This document shows positions 1 to 12,298 of a DNA stretch of 64,000 bases, in pieces. The notes below the pieces were generated by a model that was given only the letters and a program-made list of their open reading frames with translations, searched no databases and had not been told where the DNA came from. The stretch comes from Pontederia crassipes (taxonomy: Eukaryota > Streptophyta > Magnoliopsida > Commelinales > Pontederiaceae): the NCBI GenBank assembly GCA_030549335.1, contig JAUKPH010000017.1:2969001-3033000 (forward strand). The letters run 5' to 3'. The position numbers and the translations under genes are program-made. The first letter of the stretch is position 1, and the number at the start of each line of letters is the position of its first letter.

Positions 1-490
1 CTTATCCAACAACTCTTGGATTTGAGTCTTCAATTCCAGCATTTCTGCTGGAGCCATTCTATACGGTGCCTTTGAGATAGGTGCAGTACCCGACGCTAAA
101 TCGATGCGGAAGTCGATCTCCCGTCGTGGTGGTAGTCCCGAAACATCATTCGGAAAAACGTCCGGGAACTCCTTCACCACCTCAATACTATCTCGGTCTA
201 TCTTAGCCCGATCCGTCTTAACCACGCTCGCCAAGAATCCTCGGCATTCTTTCTTCAGTAGCTTCTGGGCTTTGATAGCCGATACCAGGACCTCACCCAG
301 CTTTAGTGGCACGCCTCTGACAATAGTCTGAGGCTCTCCTGGTGCTTCGATCACAATCTTCTTTGCTCGGCAGTGTAGGTAGGCATCATGACAAGACAAC
401 TAGTCCATACCCAACGCTATGTCGTACTCTCAGATCGGAACGACGATCAGGTCTGCCGAAAGGTTCTTACCCTCTATCAATCCAATAACT

Positions 491-1536
491 ATTTATTGTA
501 TGACGATAATTTTTCTCATTCAATGAAGTCCTAAATGATTCCTTATAAGTCACATGTCCAACATGACTTGTGGACTATCTTTATATCATCATCATTAAGG
601 CATAATATTATGTATCATTTCTATTCTCTTAGGTAGCATTTCCAACTAACCTAGAGATTAACTTTCCAATTTGAATCCATAATCTTTTCCTAACCTTATG
701 ATTAGGAATCCATTGAGGTCTTCTTTAATTCACTATTCGATAATGATGTCATGCTTTACTTATTGTGTTGACCTCACTTTTATCTCAGTTTATGGTGCCT
801 TAAGGATAACGTGAGAATAAAATTCTTAGGGCTTTGGTTATTCCACCTTGGAATAACCTCCTTAGAACTTTGGTTATTCCTTTTGGAATAACCTCCTTAG
901 GCGTTGTCTTATACCATCAATCCTATTTCCATTATTTGAGGATTTATGTTATCCCTCACTTTATCCATGGCTTCACACTGGTTTCTAATTCACAAAGATT
1001 CGCTTGCGGTCCTCGTCGCAATCCATCTCGAGGGAGACCTACTCAACCTCCTCAATTCATCTTTTTGCATCCTCGAAGTCGCTTTTCCCATCGAGCTGAG
1101 GGGCTGCAACTTTAGAACCTCTATGATATCTCTACGATCATACCCCACTACCATACAAGACTCATGGGTGGGTGTGCTCAGTGTGAACTAAGTGGGATCC
1201 ATAAAGATCCTCGCCTTAATCTCGTTCAATTGTGGATCTCGACTTGTTGTCTATTCCCTATTGGGTTCTAAGAATGCTGCTCATTAGCCTGTGAGCATAG
1301 GGCCCACTGAAAGACCCGCTACAATCTATTCTTGGGAGCCTGTGGGATATGGTCCGAAAAGGCCATAGCAGTTGTCCAACATAACTTTAGCAATAACAAT
1401 TCTATTAGTGTGAGCTCCATAATTCATATCTCAATTCAATACTTACTTGACACTATTTGATGGCTACAGTGGTTGCTCGTGACAGTTGCACATGGACTCA
1501 ATCATATCTATTTAGAGATAGTTAAAAAGTGTCTCT
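491..1536. other. Unassigned interior sequence with paired stem-loops
   Basis: There is no recognisable gene. The only structure seen is a tandem pair of hairpins at 836-858 and 872-893, each with stem GGTTATTCC/GGAATAACC and loops of 5 and 4 bases. The rest may be decayed leader or gag of the flanking gypsy element, but no motif supports that. Confidence 0.4.
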
Positions 1537-1556
1537 CCTTAGGCTTTAATACCTTT

Positions 1557-2761
1557 TGTAACACCCCGAGACTCACGTGACTATCACGTACTCAGAGTCG
1601 TCCCAAAGGCGCTACACAATTCTATATAAATAAATGTTGCGAAAATAAAACTCTATAAAATGCGGAATTAAGAAAAGATAATCTAGTATGACTAAATCCT
1701 ACACCATGTGCAACATCTCTGTCACGGAGCCTGACCACCTACATCACCATCCTCTATCATCTCACCTGCATGAATCCAGATGCAGGGGAAAACTCATGAG
1801 TATAAAAATACTCAGTATGTAGGGTCTAACCATAATAATAAGTAGATCAATAGTACTCAATAATAAAATAATATAAACCCGGGCCGTGTCATCACTAACT
1901 CGGTCCGCGTTTGACCATATTCCGATACACATCAACACGGTCCGAGTTCTATTGAACTCGGGCCGTGTTTACCTGAACTCGAGCCGTGTCGGCCCCAACC
2001 TGGACCGTGTTGGCCGGAACCCGGGTCGAGTTCGATTGGTGACGGAAAAATACATTTCGACGCGATTTTCCGACCATCATAACTATGACATAACATGTCC
2101 AAACTATGCATATGAAATCTTCGTACTAAGAAGAAGAGGATAGGGTTCCATGTCGCGAAAAACTGACGATATAGGGATTCCCCCTACGTACCTAAAGTTG
2201 GCTAAAAAACCAACTAGTTTTCCTTCTTTGAAAATCTGCACGAACGCCAAACTTTGACCGGCGATCGCTCTCTATCCTCGCTCCGAAACTCGTGGCCACC
2301 ATTTGGAACTTCTTCTTCTATGTGCAGGCTTCGAAATCAACTGCCACACGTTCTTGGGGTGCCTCAATTCACGTGTAAACGAGAGAAAAAAGAGGGCTCG
2401 TGGACAGAATTCTATTTGACAGAAAAAGGGGTTTCCAGCCACCTTAATGCCTATTTATAGGTGCAGATTTGCAATATCAATTCTATTAGGTCTTAAACTC
2501 TTTTAGAATCAATCTTGATCATTTATTATTAATTAATCTATTCATAATTTATCAGGTTTAATTAAATCCGAATTTAATTAATAACAACTCAATTAAATCC
2601 AATCCCTCTCAAATTTCTTCTTATCTCTTTAACCATCTTATCTCATAATTTTCATCAATTTAGGAATTAATTAATTCCAGAATATTAACATTGAAATTTT
2701 CAGATCTATTAAATAAAATAAATCTCATTTATCTATTTTTCTGAAAATTCTGGTCGTTACA
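1557..2761 (-). repeat. 5' LTR of the left-edge gypsy element
   Basis: The LTR begins TGTAACACCC and ends GTTACA on the plus strand and is 1205 bp long. At 1875-2035 it holds a GC-rich array of about 15-bp units of the type AACTCGGGCCGTGTT, unlike the AT-rich sequence around it. The partner LTR is outside the window, so no age can be estimated. Confidence 0.75.
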
Positions 2762-3189
2762 ATTACTAACTTTTGTCATTTTTTGGACGCAATCTTATTT
2801 ATTAATTATGTTTATAAATTTATTTTGACTATGAGCGATTCGTTAACCAACCTTATTACATTATGTGATTATGTTAATCAAATATAGCTTTTATCTAAGA
2901 ATATCACTCAGTTTGTCATTCTTATAATTCCTATACTCACATTGACATATTGCAAGATCGCCACACTCAAGTTTTTCGTGTTTTTCACAATGGTACATGT
3001 AGGCATGTTGTTTATTATAATTTTAACAAGTTGGGTTCCCGATGCATTTGCTAAAATACTCTCATGTTGTGAATCTTCGAACTTGAAATCCTATAATTCG
3101 GAATGATGAATAAAAAGCCTATGAGATTGTCATTTTATATGTGTAGAAGAAAAAAAAAATTGATAGGTCAAGATCATAGCGGTTTAAAA

Positions 3190-3777
3190 TCATGATTGAC
3201 AGACCCGGCCCGGCCCGGCCGGTCGGACCGGTCGGATCAGTATCCGGGACCTAAAACGACCCGCGGGTCGATCGAAACCCGGAGATGGATTTGACCCACT
3301 TTGACTCGGTCAGAATCCGGATTCAATCGGCCGACCGACGGGTTTAATCGACCCGACCGGGTCAATTATTGAAATAAAAAAATTTGAAACATAAACAAAA
3401 TTATTAAAAAATTTAGACATATTATATATATTTGATGAAATTTATATTTTAATGTCCTCTTGTCACATATATAATTTTTTCACTATTTTTAATTTATAAT
3501 TGCCTCACAAGAATTTTTTATTTATATTGATGACTTAATTTATGTTAATTTATTATATTATTTAATCTGAATTATTTTATTTTACTTTATTATACTATAT
3601 TTTATATTTTTGTTAAATAAGATATTATATATTAATAAGATTATAATAATCTCTTTAACTTATTTTATTCTTTTATTAATTTATATTATCCGGTCCGACC
3701 ATCTGGTTCGGTCTAACTGGTCCGACCTGACCCATTGATCAATCCGAGTCGATGGCCGAGACGCGTCTTATAACATT
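3190..3777. mobile_element. hAT-like non-autonomous element, 588 bp
   Basis: It is flanked by a perfect 8-bp direct repeat GTTTAAAA (3182-3189 and 3778-3785), and the other copy of the duplicated segment has the single uninterrupted site at about 47767-47774. The 8-bp target duplication points to the hAT superfamily. The ends are rich in GGTCGGACCGG-type motifs with an AT-rich centre and no coding capacity. Terminal inverted repeats are weak. A relative lies inverted at 41784. Confidence 0.7.
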
Positions 3778-3800
3778 GTTTAAAACATCCATTTTGGATG

Positions 3801-4182
3801 CAGTGGTAGAGTTGGGAGAGATTGTGAGTGGGTTCACAAAATAGTAATAAATAATATAAGAATTTTAAATTTTATGAAAAAGAATATTTTTTTTACTAAT
3901 TTTGTAATAGTATTATATAATTTATATATTCATAACTTTTGTAGATGAGTATTATGCAAACAAAGGAATAGAGAATATATTTCAATTAAAAACATAAATA
4001 TTTATAATATAATATATAAAATAATAAAATGGTTAAGATGATTATTAAAGAAGAGATGTTAAAGAAGAAAAATAAAAAGTAAGCAATTTTTTAAAAAAAA
4101 ACTACGTAAGAATATTAAAAACAAAACATAATAAAATTGTTTAGTTAATTATTCTCACAAGTAAAAAGAAGAAAAGTTAAAA
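3801..4182. mobile_element. hAT-like element, right part missing
   Basis: This starts CAGTGGTAGAG directly after TTTTGGATG and matches the complete element at 47789-48306. Its right end is absent because homology stops at 4182, where a Mutator-like terminus begins. Presence in both segment copies shows that it inserted before the duplication. Confidence 0.65.
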
Positions 4183-4850
4183 GGGTGCCCTTAACGCCAC
4201 TTCTCAAATTCTTAATGTCACTCCAAACTCACCATTTTGCCCTTCATTTTATTTTACTTTATTTATTATTCTTTCTTTGAATCTCGTTGATTTTTACTCA
4301 ATCATGCTTATTAAATATTCTCACACTCATTAACTCTCTATCATCTCTTTCTTCACGCTATTGATTCATGCAATTAATTAATTTTTATTAATAATATAAT
4401 TAAGATTATTGAACAAACATATTAATTTAATTAATATATAAATTACAACAAGATTAAACATATAATATTATTTTATGAATATATAAAATAAAATGAAAAT
4501 AAGAAGAGAAAAATTATTTTTAGTGTAATTGTTTCTCAAAATAATTAGTCCATTATTTTTTATTTTTTGTTAAAAAGATACTAATTATCAAGTTGATTCA
4601 AACATCTTTAATTAGTGTTTTAGATCCAATTTAATTCGTCGTCATGTCTTAAAAATATTTATTCAACTACAAATAATTGATTGAACAAATTGCGTTAAAA
4701 ATATATTATTAGTTTATTAAACAAAAAAACAAAAGCAACAGAGACTCTTCATAAACTTAATAATCTTAAGAAATAAATATTTTTTTATTTTTTTTGTCTA
4801 ATATTATTATGATTTTCGTATTAATTAAATTAATATATTTTGTCTAATCA
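4183..4850. mobile_element. Solitary Mutator-like terminus and arm
   Basis: GGGTGCCCTTAACGCC and the next 80 bases resemble the terminal inverted repeat of the foldback element at 46276-47497, including a shared AATGYCACTCCA block. Similarity in the arm continues patchily through the AT-rich stretch to about 4560. No opposite end was found before 6196, so it is truncated or rearranged. The 9 bases before it are AAGTTAAAA. Confidence 0.5.
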
Positions 4851-6196
4851 CGTCATATGCATGCATGACATGAAGAAACAATACGAAGATGAATATGATG
4901 ACTTGATCTTTTTTGTTTGGGTTATGATTATTTGTACGTGGAAATATCTTATGGTTGCTTTTTGTGATATACCATGATGATTGCTATATGTGTATTACTT
5001 GATCTATTGTGTTACCTTATGATTTCATTGTGCTCGATCTGTAGTTGGAAAACATTAGGATTGTTTCATGCTAAAGCCTTCGACATTCTGTTTAATACTA
5101 AACCCGGACTAGACCTTTGTGAACTCGGCCCGGGTTCATGTCAAAAGCAACCATGCAGACTGACTTTCACGGTCGTGCTCACGGAACTTGGCCTGGGATA
5201 ATCTGAAGCTAGCCCGAGTTAGCGAGTGACGAATCGAGAAACCTCTCGATATTTTACAATCCGACCCAAGTTCCATTGAACTCGGACTGGGTTTGCCTCA
5301 CATCTACCCCGATGTTGTGCGACCACTTCCCTCAAGTTAAGCCCGAGTACAATCACACTTGGACTAGGTTCATGCTATGAACCCAGCCCGGGTTATGACA
5401 TTCGAGACCCAAATTTCATGTTTTCTCGTTGATTTCCGAACCTGATTTGAAGCACATCTACTTATGTACATGCTTCACTCGTTCTGTATTATTCTATCGA
5501 GATTCATCCTGACCTATGACAAGAACCCTTAGATTTATTTATTACATTATTGATCTATCGACTCTCATGTTATGATGAACCATGAAACATAAGACTCTGA
5601 AAGTGATTAATAAGATAAAATGAAAGATGAACACTAGGTTGCTAGCCTATGTCAAGTGCCTCATGATAAAGATCTGTCCCTTGGTCATGGTTTGATCACC
5701 CATTGATCCATATAAGACTGCATTGTTTTGCTCGACATACCCCACGAAGAATTTCATTTGATTTCTAAGTAAGATTCATGATTAAGTAAAGAAAGCATAA
5801 ACATCGAATCAAATTATCATTATTACTTAAGGTCATGATTATCAAGCATGCTATTGATTCTAAGCCTACCATGTATCCTCTAATTTTATTGATTATTGGC
5901 ATCAATTGGTCTCTCTTATTTATGACTTTTGATGATCTCATGCTCCCTCTTCCGACCAAGATAAGTATACTTCCTTATTTTTTATTCACTCTAATTAGAG
6001 TTATGCATTGTATGTTTTTATTGAATTCCCACTACACTGTAAAGCTTACGTGAGATTGGTCTCCTCCGTGTTTGATTTTCACAAGACCATGTCAGTGATA
6101 GTGTTGAATTGATGTGTTGAGACGATGCTCGAGTGGTTATATAACACATGAACTAAAGAGCCTAGTTATCTATTTTTTCTTTTCGCATTTATTATG
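4851..6196. other. Unassigned repeat-like sequence with a GC-rich array
   Basis: No gene is recognisable. At 5095-5400 there is an array of AACTCGGCCCGGGTT-like units, similar in design to the array inside the LTR at 1557-2761, which suggests a relic of a related LTR. The remainder is AT-rich. The last bases (TTATG, 6192-6196) serve as a near-perfect target duplication for the next element. Confidence 0.4.
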
Positions 6197-8458
6197 TGTA
6201 ACGCCCCCAAAATTAGTCCTCCTGCCACGCTGGCAGTCAAACTGACCAAGGGAGCGCTACGCTGCCTATTACTACTTTAACTTTGACTTTGACCGGTCAA
6301 CATATGACCCACGTGGCAATAGAAATGATAAAGAAATAATAATAAAATGAGAATGCGGAAGAAATATCATTTGGGAGATCAAAAGGTGTCATATTTAAGG
6401 AATAGTTCAAGAAAAGGGAAATGCAGATAGATCAAATTGTTCAAGCAAATATTTACATAAGTAGGGTTAAAAGCATAAATGCAGATGTCTTTGGAGTACA
6501 ATATTAGAAATAAACTATTAAAGAAATAACATAGCGGAAAGTCGTAGTGTCTTATAAGTCATGTGCTGCTATCCTCGAGCTCGGCATTTTTCACAACCTC
6601 CCTAAGTAGGGTTCTCACCTGCAAAATTCCAAGGCAGGGGCATGGAATGCCCGTGAGCTAACGCCCAGTACACATAGAGTCATAGACGATCAAATGATAA
6701 TCAATAATCAGTTACTTTCTTCATTGGTTCCAATACCTTGATCTCTATAGGTTATGGACCATACATATATATAATTACCATACTCTGTTATCCATTACCA
6801 TACTTTATTATCCATTACCATACTCTATTATCCATTATCATACTTTGTTATCCATTACCATACTTAGTTATCCTTTACCATACTTTGTTATCCCTTATCA
6901 TACTCTGTTATGCTCTGTGTGGTATTACGTCTTTTACATTACTATAAGGTCATTAATGTTCGTTATCCTATACGAGCTCGACTTTAATTAGTTGGGAAAC
7001 TAGGGGTGTCTCTGCACTATATGTTGCCAGGTCCCATGAAAGGGAAGGTATATACTCAGGCATAAACTTTTCAGAATACAGGTGAGAGAGGACCTGCATC
7101 TCAGGAACAACGATCGTTACGGACATGTAGGTTCACTGTCTTCTCAACTAAACTACTTGTCCCTCTGGCTTGCCGTGGGGGAAGAGTGCGTTCAATGCAT
7201 CACCCTTATCGAAGCACAGGTGGGAGAGGGCCTGTGATCAAGGAGCAGTGGTAGTTAAACTAGTAGGTACACTGTCTCCTCAGTGCAGCTACCTGCCCCT
7301 CCACTGTACAATACTTTGACCTTTACCATGAACAACACATAGCTATCCGATTCATTTCTCTTTACTTTACTTATCTTCTTTACAGGTGTGGGGTTCACAA
7401 TCATGTTTCAGAGAAGGGTAAGGTCTAGTTCCCTTCCTGCGGACGGAGGGTCCGTTACTTATTTCACTAGATTGGACATGGTCTACAAAGGCCAGTCGAA
7501 GGTTTAGTATCCATTACAGTTGCTCTGGCCCCTCAAGGGCATTTTGGTCACTTCACTTTGGTGTTTCTGATTTTTCCCTCTATGGACCGAGTTGGTTGAT
7601 CGCCCAAGGGGCCAGTCGATCGATACTGTCTTCGGCCGAATGGTTCCTCTTGATGAACCGATCGACCGTTCGATATGAATCAGTCGGTCGGTCGTTGTCA
7701 TAGGATCGATTGACCGATCTTATGCGATCAGGCTCGACGGCTTCCATCGGATCGGTCGACCGATATTTTGGATCGGTCGACCGGCCCTGAGTCATGACCT
7801 CATAAGTTCAAGATCGGTCGACCGATATGGAAAAATCGGTCGACCGATTCTTCGCGTGAACAGAGCCGCCGATCGAATTTTCCATTTCCGACCGGCCTCC
7901 GATCGTCCGTTCGACATGGACTCAATATGAAAAACATTCCTACATGTCTCTAGATCATAATGGGATCAAAATTAATGACGTTTGATCTACATTTCTTCAT
8001 CTAGGAGATTTTACGTCTACCGTACCTTTTTCGTTTGAATTTCGATCGCCGGAGTTGTTGTCGTCGATTGGGTCAGTCGCCGGTCGTTCTCCGCCGATGA
8101 GGATGCATGCCTAGTCCTCGCGAAGGTGTCGAGGGAGGTCTGATGCATACAGGTCATCTCGGTCATTCGTTCGTCTACCTGCAATTCGCCGCTCGTCGTG
8201 GTTCGCCGGAAAGGAAGAAGAAGAAGAGAAGGAGACGGCTGAGAGTAGGGAGTCCGAAAGGATGCAAGGGAGTCCTCTTCACTCCTCAAATACTTCTGCT
8301 ACTGCTCCTTTCGTGGCCAACGTGAGGGAGTGGTGGAAGAGGGAGAGTGTGGGCGAAAGAATCGGGAGGGAGGGCCGACCGATTCTTTCGCTCCATTTTT
8401 TTAATCCGAATTTTGCATTTTAAATTTTCAATAGAGGAATTATGGGCCGGGTATTACA
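6197..8458 (-). repeat. 3' LTR of Tekay-like element
   Basis: It reads TGTAACGCCC to GGTATTACA and is 2262 bp long. Internal landmarks are a run of about 20-bp repeats of the type TATCCATTACCATACTTTGT at 6775-6910, and a cluster of GGTCGACCGAT palindromes at 7590-7850. The GC-rich stretch 8020-8400 is LTR sequence and not a gene. Inside the LTR edge, 8459-8475 is the complement of a polypurine tract (AAGGGGTAGTAA on the minus strand). Confidence 0.9.
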
Positions 8459-8503
8459 TTACTACCCCTTAAAAAGAAATTCGTCCTTGAATTTAGATAA
8501 AAG

Positions 8504-9890
8504 TCAAGGCTTACCGAATAGTCCCGGAAACTTCTCTCGCATTTCTGACTCTAATTCCCACGTGGCCTCTTTGTTTTGATGGTGCTTCCACGCCATCTTA
8601 ACCAATGTCATTGTCTTCTTTCCTTTCTGGACCTCTTGGTACTCTAATATCTCTGTGGGCTGCTCCTCGTATGTTAAATCCTCCATGAGGTTCGATTTCT
8701 CAATTTGGATTACGTTGGCGTAATCATGTTTGTATTTTCGGAGCAAGGAGACGTGGAAGACATTATGCACTCTGGCGTATGCTGGGGATAACGCCAACCT
8801 GCATGCGGAATCACCCACCATATCCAAAATCTCAAAGGGACCCACATACCTTGGGCTCAATTTCCCTTTCTTGCTAAATCTCATTACGCCCTTGGTTGGT
8901 GAGACTTGAGTAAGACTTGTTTACCGGCCTTGAACGTGGCTCTCGTCTCTTCTTGTCGGCGTAGGCCTTCTGCCAGTCTTGAGCAGACTTCATCCTTTTC
9001 TTTATAAGCTCAATTTGATGAGTGTATTCTTGTGTCTGCTTGCGAAGCTCAGTGCTCAGTATCTTTCTTTCGCCGACTTCTCCCTAGCATACCAGGAAAC
9101 GACATGGTCTGCCGTACAGAGCTTCAAACGGGGTCATCTCTATGCTTGCATGGTAACTGTTATTGTATGCGAACTCGATAAGAGGTAGATGGTTATCCTA
9201 ATTACCATGCCAGTTCAAGGCACATGCTCGAAGCATGTCTTCCACTGTTTGGATAGTTCGTTCTGATTGTCCGTCAGTTTGTGGATGAAATGCAGTACTA
9301 TATCGCAGTTTTGTGCCGAAAGCATTCTGTAAGCTTTTCCAAAACCTGGCGGTGAACCTTGGATCTCTATTGGACACGATGACTAAGGGGATTCCATGGA
9401 GTCTGACTATCTCCTGCACATACAGATCCATTAAGCTATCCAATGATTGTTTCACTTTGATGGGAAAGAAGTGGGCCGATTTGGTAAGTCGATCCACCAT
9501 CCAAATTGCATCGTGTCCCTTCTGAGTTCGAGGCCTGTGATGAAATCCATGGTGATTTTCTCCCACTTCCACTGTAGTATTTCGAGGCTCTTTAGCGTAC
9601 CCTGAAGCTTTTGGTGTTCTATCTTTACTTGCTGACAGACTATACATCTAGACACATATTCTGCTATTTCTTTCTTCATATCTGGCCACCAAAAGCTTCT
9701 CTGCACATCCTTGTACATCTTCGTACTCACAGGATGGATTGCGAATTCGGACTTGTGGCATTCATCCAAAACTTTTCGTCGCAGATCTGAGCTGTTGGGT
9801 ATCCATAACCGATCGCGGTACCGATTGCCACCATCTGATGAAACCTTGAAATCATTCCCTTCCAGACTTGTTTTGATCATCATGGCCTGG
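8504..9890 (-). pseudogene. Integrase with chromodomain (Tekay-like element)
   Basis: This is the integrase region of the chromovirus. The HHCC-like zinc module (CIVCQQVK) lies near 9600-9760, the catalytic core with HPQTDGQSERTIQ near 9240-9290, and the C-terminal chromodomain at 8504-8610 with the typical [12 protein letters not shown] opening. It lies next to the polypurine tract and 3' LTR, as expected. The reading frame is broken, so it is treated as a fossil. Confidence 0.85.
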
Positions 9891-10199
9891 TAGTCAGAGT
9901 CCTCAACTTGTGCCGCAATGATCCTTCCGATAAGGTCGGGTTCTATTCATTGCATCATCATGAGGGAGTCATTAGGTGTTACCTGTGGAGTCCACTTGTA
10001 GAGTTCTTCCATCATCTCATATTGTCAGAGTCGCATGAAGGGCACTGAGCCTTCCCACTTCCGACTGAGGGCATCCGCTATGTGTTCGCCTTCCCTAGAT
10101 GATAATTGATGGCGAACTCATAGTCCTTTAGGAATTCTATCCATCGCCTCTGGCGCATGTTCAGATCTCTCTGGGTGAACACATATTTCAGACTCTTGT

Positions 10200-10645
10200 G
10201 ATTTGTGTACACTATGAACTATTTCCCATACAGATAGTGTCGCCAGAGCTTGAGAGCAAAAACTACAGTTGCTAGCTCGAGGTCATGTGTAGGGTAGTTG
10301 ACCTCATATTTCTTTAGTTGTCTTGATGCATAAGCTACCACCTTTTTATGTTGCATCAAGACACATCCCAGTCCTGTGCCACTAGCGTCGCTGTAAATCA
10401 CATACCCACCACTACCGGATGGTAATGTGAGTATGGGTGCGGACGTCAATCGTCTCTTCAGCTCCTCAAAGCTCTCTTCGCACTTTGTGGACCAAATAAA
10501 CTTTTTCCCCTTCCTGGTGAGTTTGTCAATGGTAGTGCCAATCTGGAAAAATCTTTAATAAACCTTCTATAATACCTTGTCAGACCGAGAAAACTTCTGA
10601 TCTCGGAGACGTTCTTCGGCTGAGTCCAATTTGACACTGCCTCGA
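10200..10645 (-). pseudogene. RT end and RNase H (Tekay-like element), left of nested insertion
   Basis: RNase H of Ty3/gypsy type is readable at 10219-10449 ([14 protein letters not shown], then [12 protein letters not shown]). The RT connection domain with IRSFLGLTRYYRRFI lies at 10530-10645. The nested element begins immediately at 10646. The remainder of RT resumes at 17888. It is broken. Confidence 0.85.
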
Positions 10646-12298
10646 TGATGCGTTGTAATTGTAACAATAAAATTTGCTAGCAAGTGCACTAGTCGCTCAA
10701 GTAATATAGTAAATAGGAGTAAGAGTGTCGAACCCACGAAGAATATTATTAATTCAATATCTGAATTTATAAATTAATAAGAGAGAAAAAACATGGATTT
10801 TGAAAATGAGTTTTAAAAGATAAAATAAAGAAAATAAGATAAAGATAAGATAGTGGTGTTGAAGTTAGGCCTTAGGATGAAAATAGATCAGGATAAATAT
10901 TTGAACCATAAAAGATAAATTTAATCCTTAAAGATGGATTAGAGTCTCCCTAAAGTAATCTAACATGATTAATTTGTGGTCTCCACGACTGGCATCTCTC
11001 AATCTAATCATATAGAACTATCTTAATTTAATAAGAATTGAAGTCTCCACGACTGGTACCTCCAAAATCATATTAAAATTAAGATGCATTAAATTGAATT
11101 CTCTAAACTATTAATCACTCCACAAACTGGTATAGATTAATAGACCACACAAACTTGATTCTCCACACACTAGTTATCAAATTTATGTCAATTATTAATT
11201 CCAAATAAAATCAATTATAATTAGTATAATAAATTCTGAAATTAAACACTCCACAAACTGGTATAACCTAATTCAGAAATTTAATTAACTAATATAAAAG
11301 CATTAAGCACAATTAATAATTGATCAGAAAAGATTAAAACAAATAAAGTAGGGTCCAAACATTTCCCTTCAATTAATAATCTCCTAAAATAATAATCCTA
11401 AAAAAATGGAGTTCATCCTAGAAATTCTGGAGAGATAATAACAAAATAACAATAATAATCGAAAGAATTACACCCAAAATAGAAGTAGAGCTCTCGAATT
11501 GAGTAAACAGTCGGGCAGCCTCTCGAACTTGATCAGGGTCGCGATCAACCTCCAGCCGTCGCACCTCTCTCCTTTTGGTCGTAGCCTGCAGAGCTCACGA
11601 CTCGCCGTGGAAGAAACCTGAACTTCAGAGCACGAATTGAAACGATGGATTCTTGACGTATTTATAGGGTGCGGACGGCCTTCAATTTGATCTCGGCTGT
11701 AACATCGTACGGTTGACTTTAAAATTATAAGATAAACTCGGCCAAAGATAAATCATTTTATCATTACGCCCAAAGATAAATCTTTCTTATCTTTTTACGC
11801 CCAAAGATAAACTCGGCCGTAAGGAAATTATTTTATCTTTACGCCCAAACAATTTTATCTTTACACCTTCATATATCGGCCAAACGGATGATTTCATTGC
11901 CATTACCCCCTCCAAATCTCGGCCGTAAGGAAGGAACTTATCCTGTTATGCCCAAAGATAAAATCAATTAATTGTTACACCCTTCATCTTTCGGCAGTAA
12001 CAAAGAATTTAAACTTGTTACTCCTTTTGAATCTCGGTCGTAACGACTTGGGTGTAAAATCTCGGCCGTAAGAAATAATTTCTTTGAATTTCGGCCGAGA
12101 TTCGAATTTTCCTGCAAAATAATTATCCAAGTTTAGTTAATCCATCCACAATTAAAATATTTAGAGAATTTAATAATTAAAATTGATAAATCCGGAATTA
12201 CGATTAAAAGTGACTAAAAATGATGCATGCCATGAACAAATTACAGAAAAAATTAATTAAAATAATTAACTAAAATATGTTATATTTTGCATGCATCA
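10646..12298 (-). repeat. 3' LTR of nested Tat/Athila-like element
   Basis: 1653 bp, about 99% identical by eye to the LTR at 16236-17887. A TATA-like CGTATTTATAGGG (minus-strand CCCTATAAATACG) sits at about 11658-11670 and marks the promoter. Beyond it, 11690-12120 contains repeated TCTCGGCCGTAA and TTACGCCCAAAGATAAA units. Confidence 0.92.

Larger units (their letters stand above)
1..2761 (-). mobile_element. Ty3/gypsy element, 5' portion, runs off window edge (fossil)
   Basis: The minus strand of 1-490 encodes the stretch between protease and reverse transcriptase of a Ty3/gypsy polyprotein; the motif [10 protein letters not shown] typical of the RT start is readable. The 5' LTR is at 1557-2761, so the element continues left of the window. 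A degenerate initiator-methionine tRNA primer site (resembling TGGTATCAGAGCC) lies just inside the LTR at about 1537-1556. The sequence at 491-1536 lacks a recognisable gag and is decayed or rearranged. The element is broken. It was inserted into the duplicated segment that starts at 2762, because the second copy of that segment (46110 on) shows the empty site. The lineage is chromovirus-like from the LTR ends and primer site. Confidence 0.75.
2762..4182. repeat. Duplicated segment, copy 1
   Basis: This segment matches 46110-48166 in the same orientation once private insertions are removed (3190-3777 here; 46276-47497 in the other copy). Both copies start ATTACTAACTTTT and run to AAGTTAAAA. 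Copy 1 is bounded on the left by the gypsy LTR and on the right by a Mutator-like end at 4183. No gene is recognised in it. Confidence 0.85.

Noticed and set aside
6738-6947. Open frame rich in repeated CYPLPY words (also near 21328, 22793, 50600 and 62650)
   Set aside because: Translation of the simple tandem repeat inside Tekay-like LTRs.
7590-7850. Clustered palindromes resembling a CRISPR array or operator set
   Set aside because: Irregular spacing, no unique spacers, plant retroelement context.
8017-8330. GC-rich open frames on both strands (counterparts near 24108-24499, 49024-49279 and 61213-61507)
   Set aside because: They lie inside LTRs at corresponding positions and show no protein motif; this is LTR or leader sequence.
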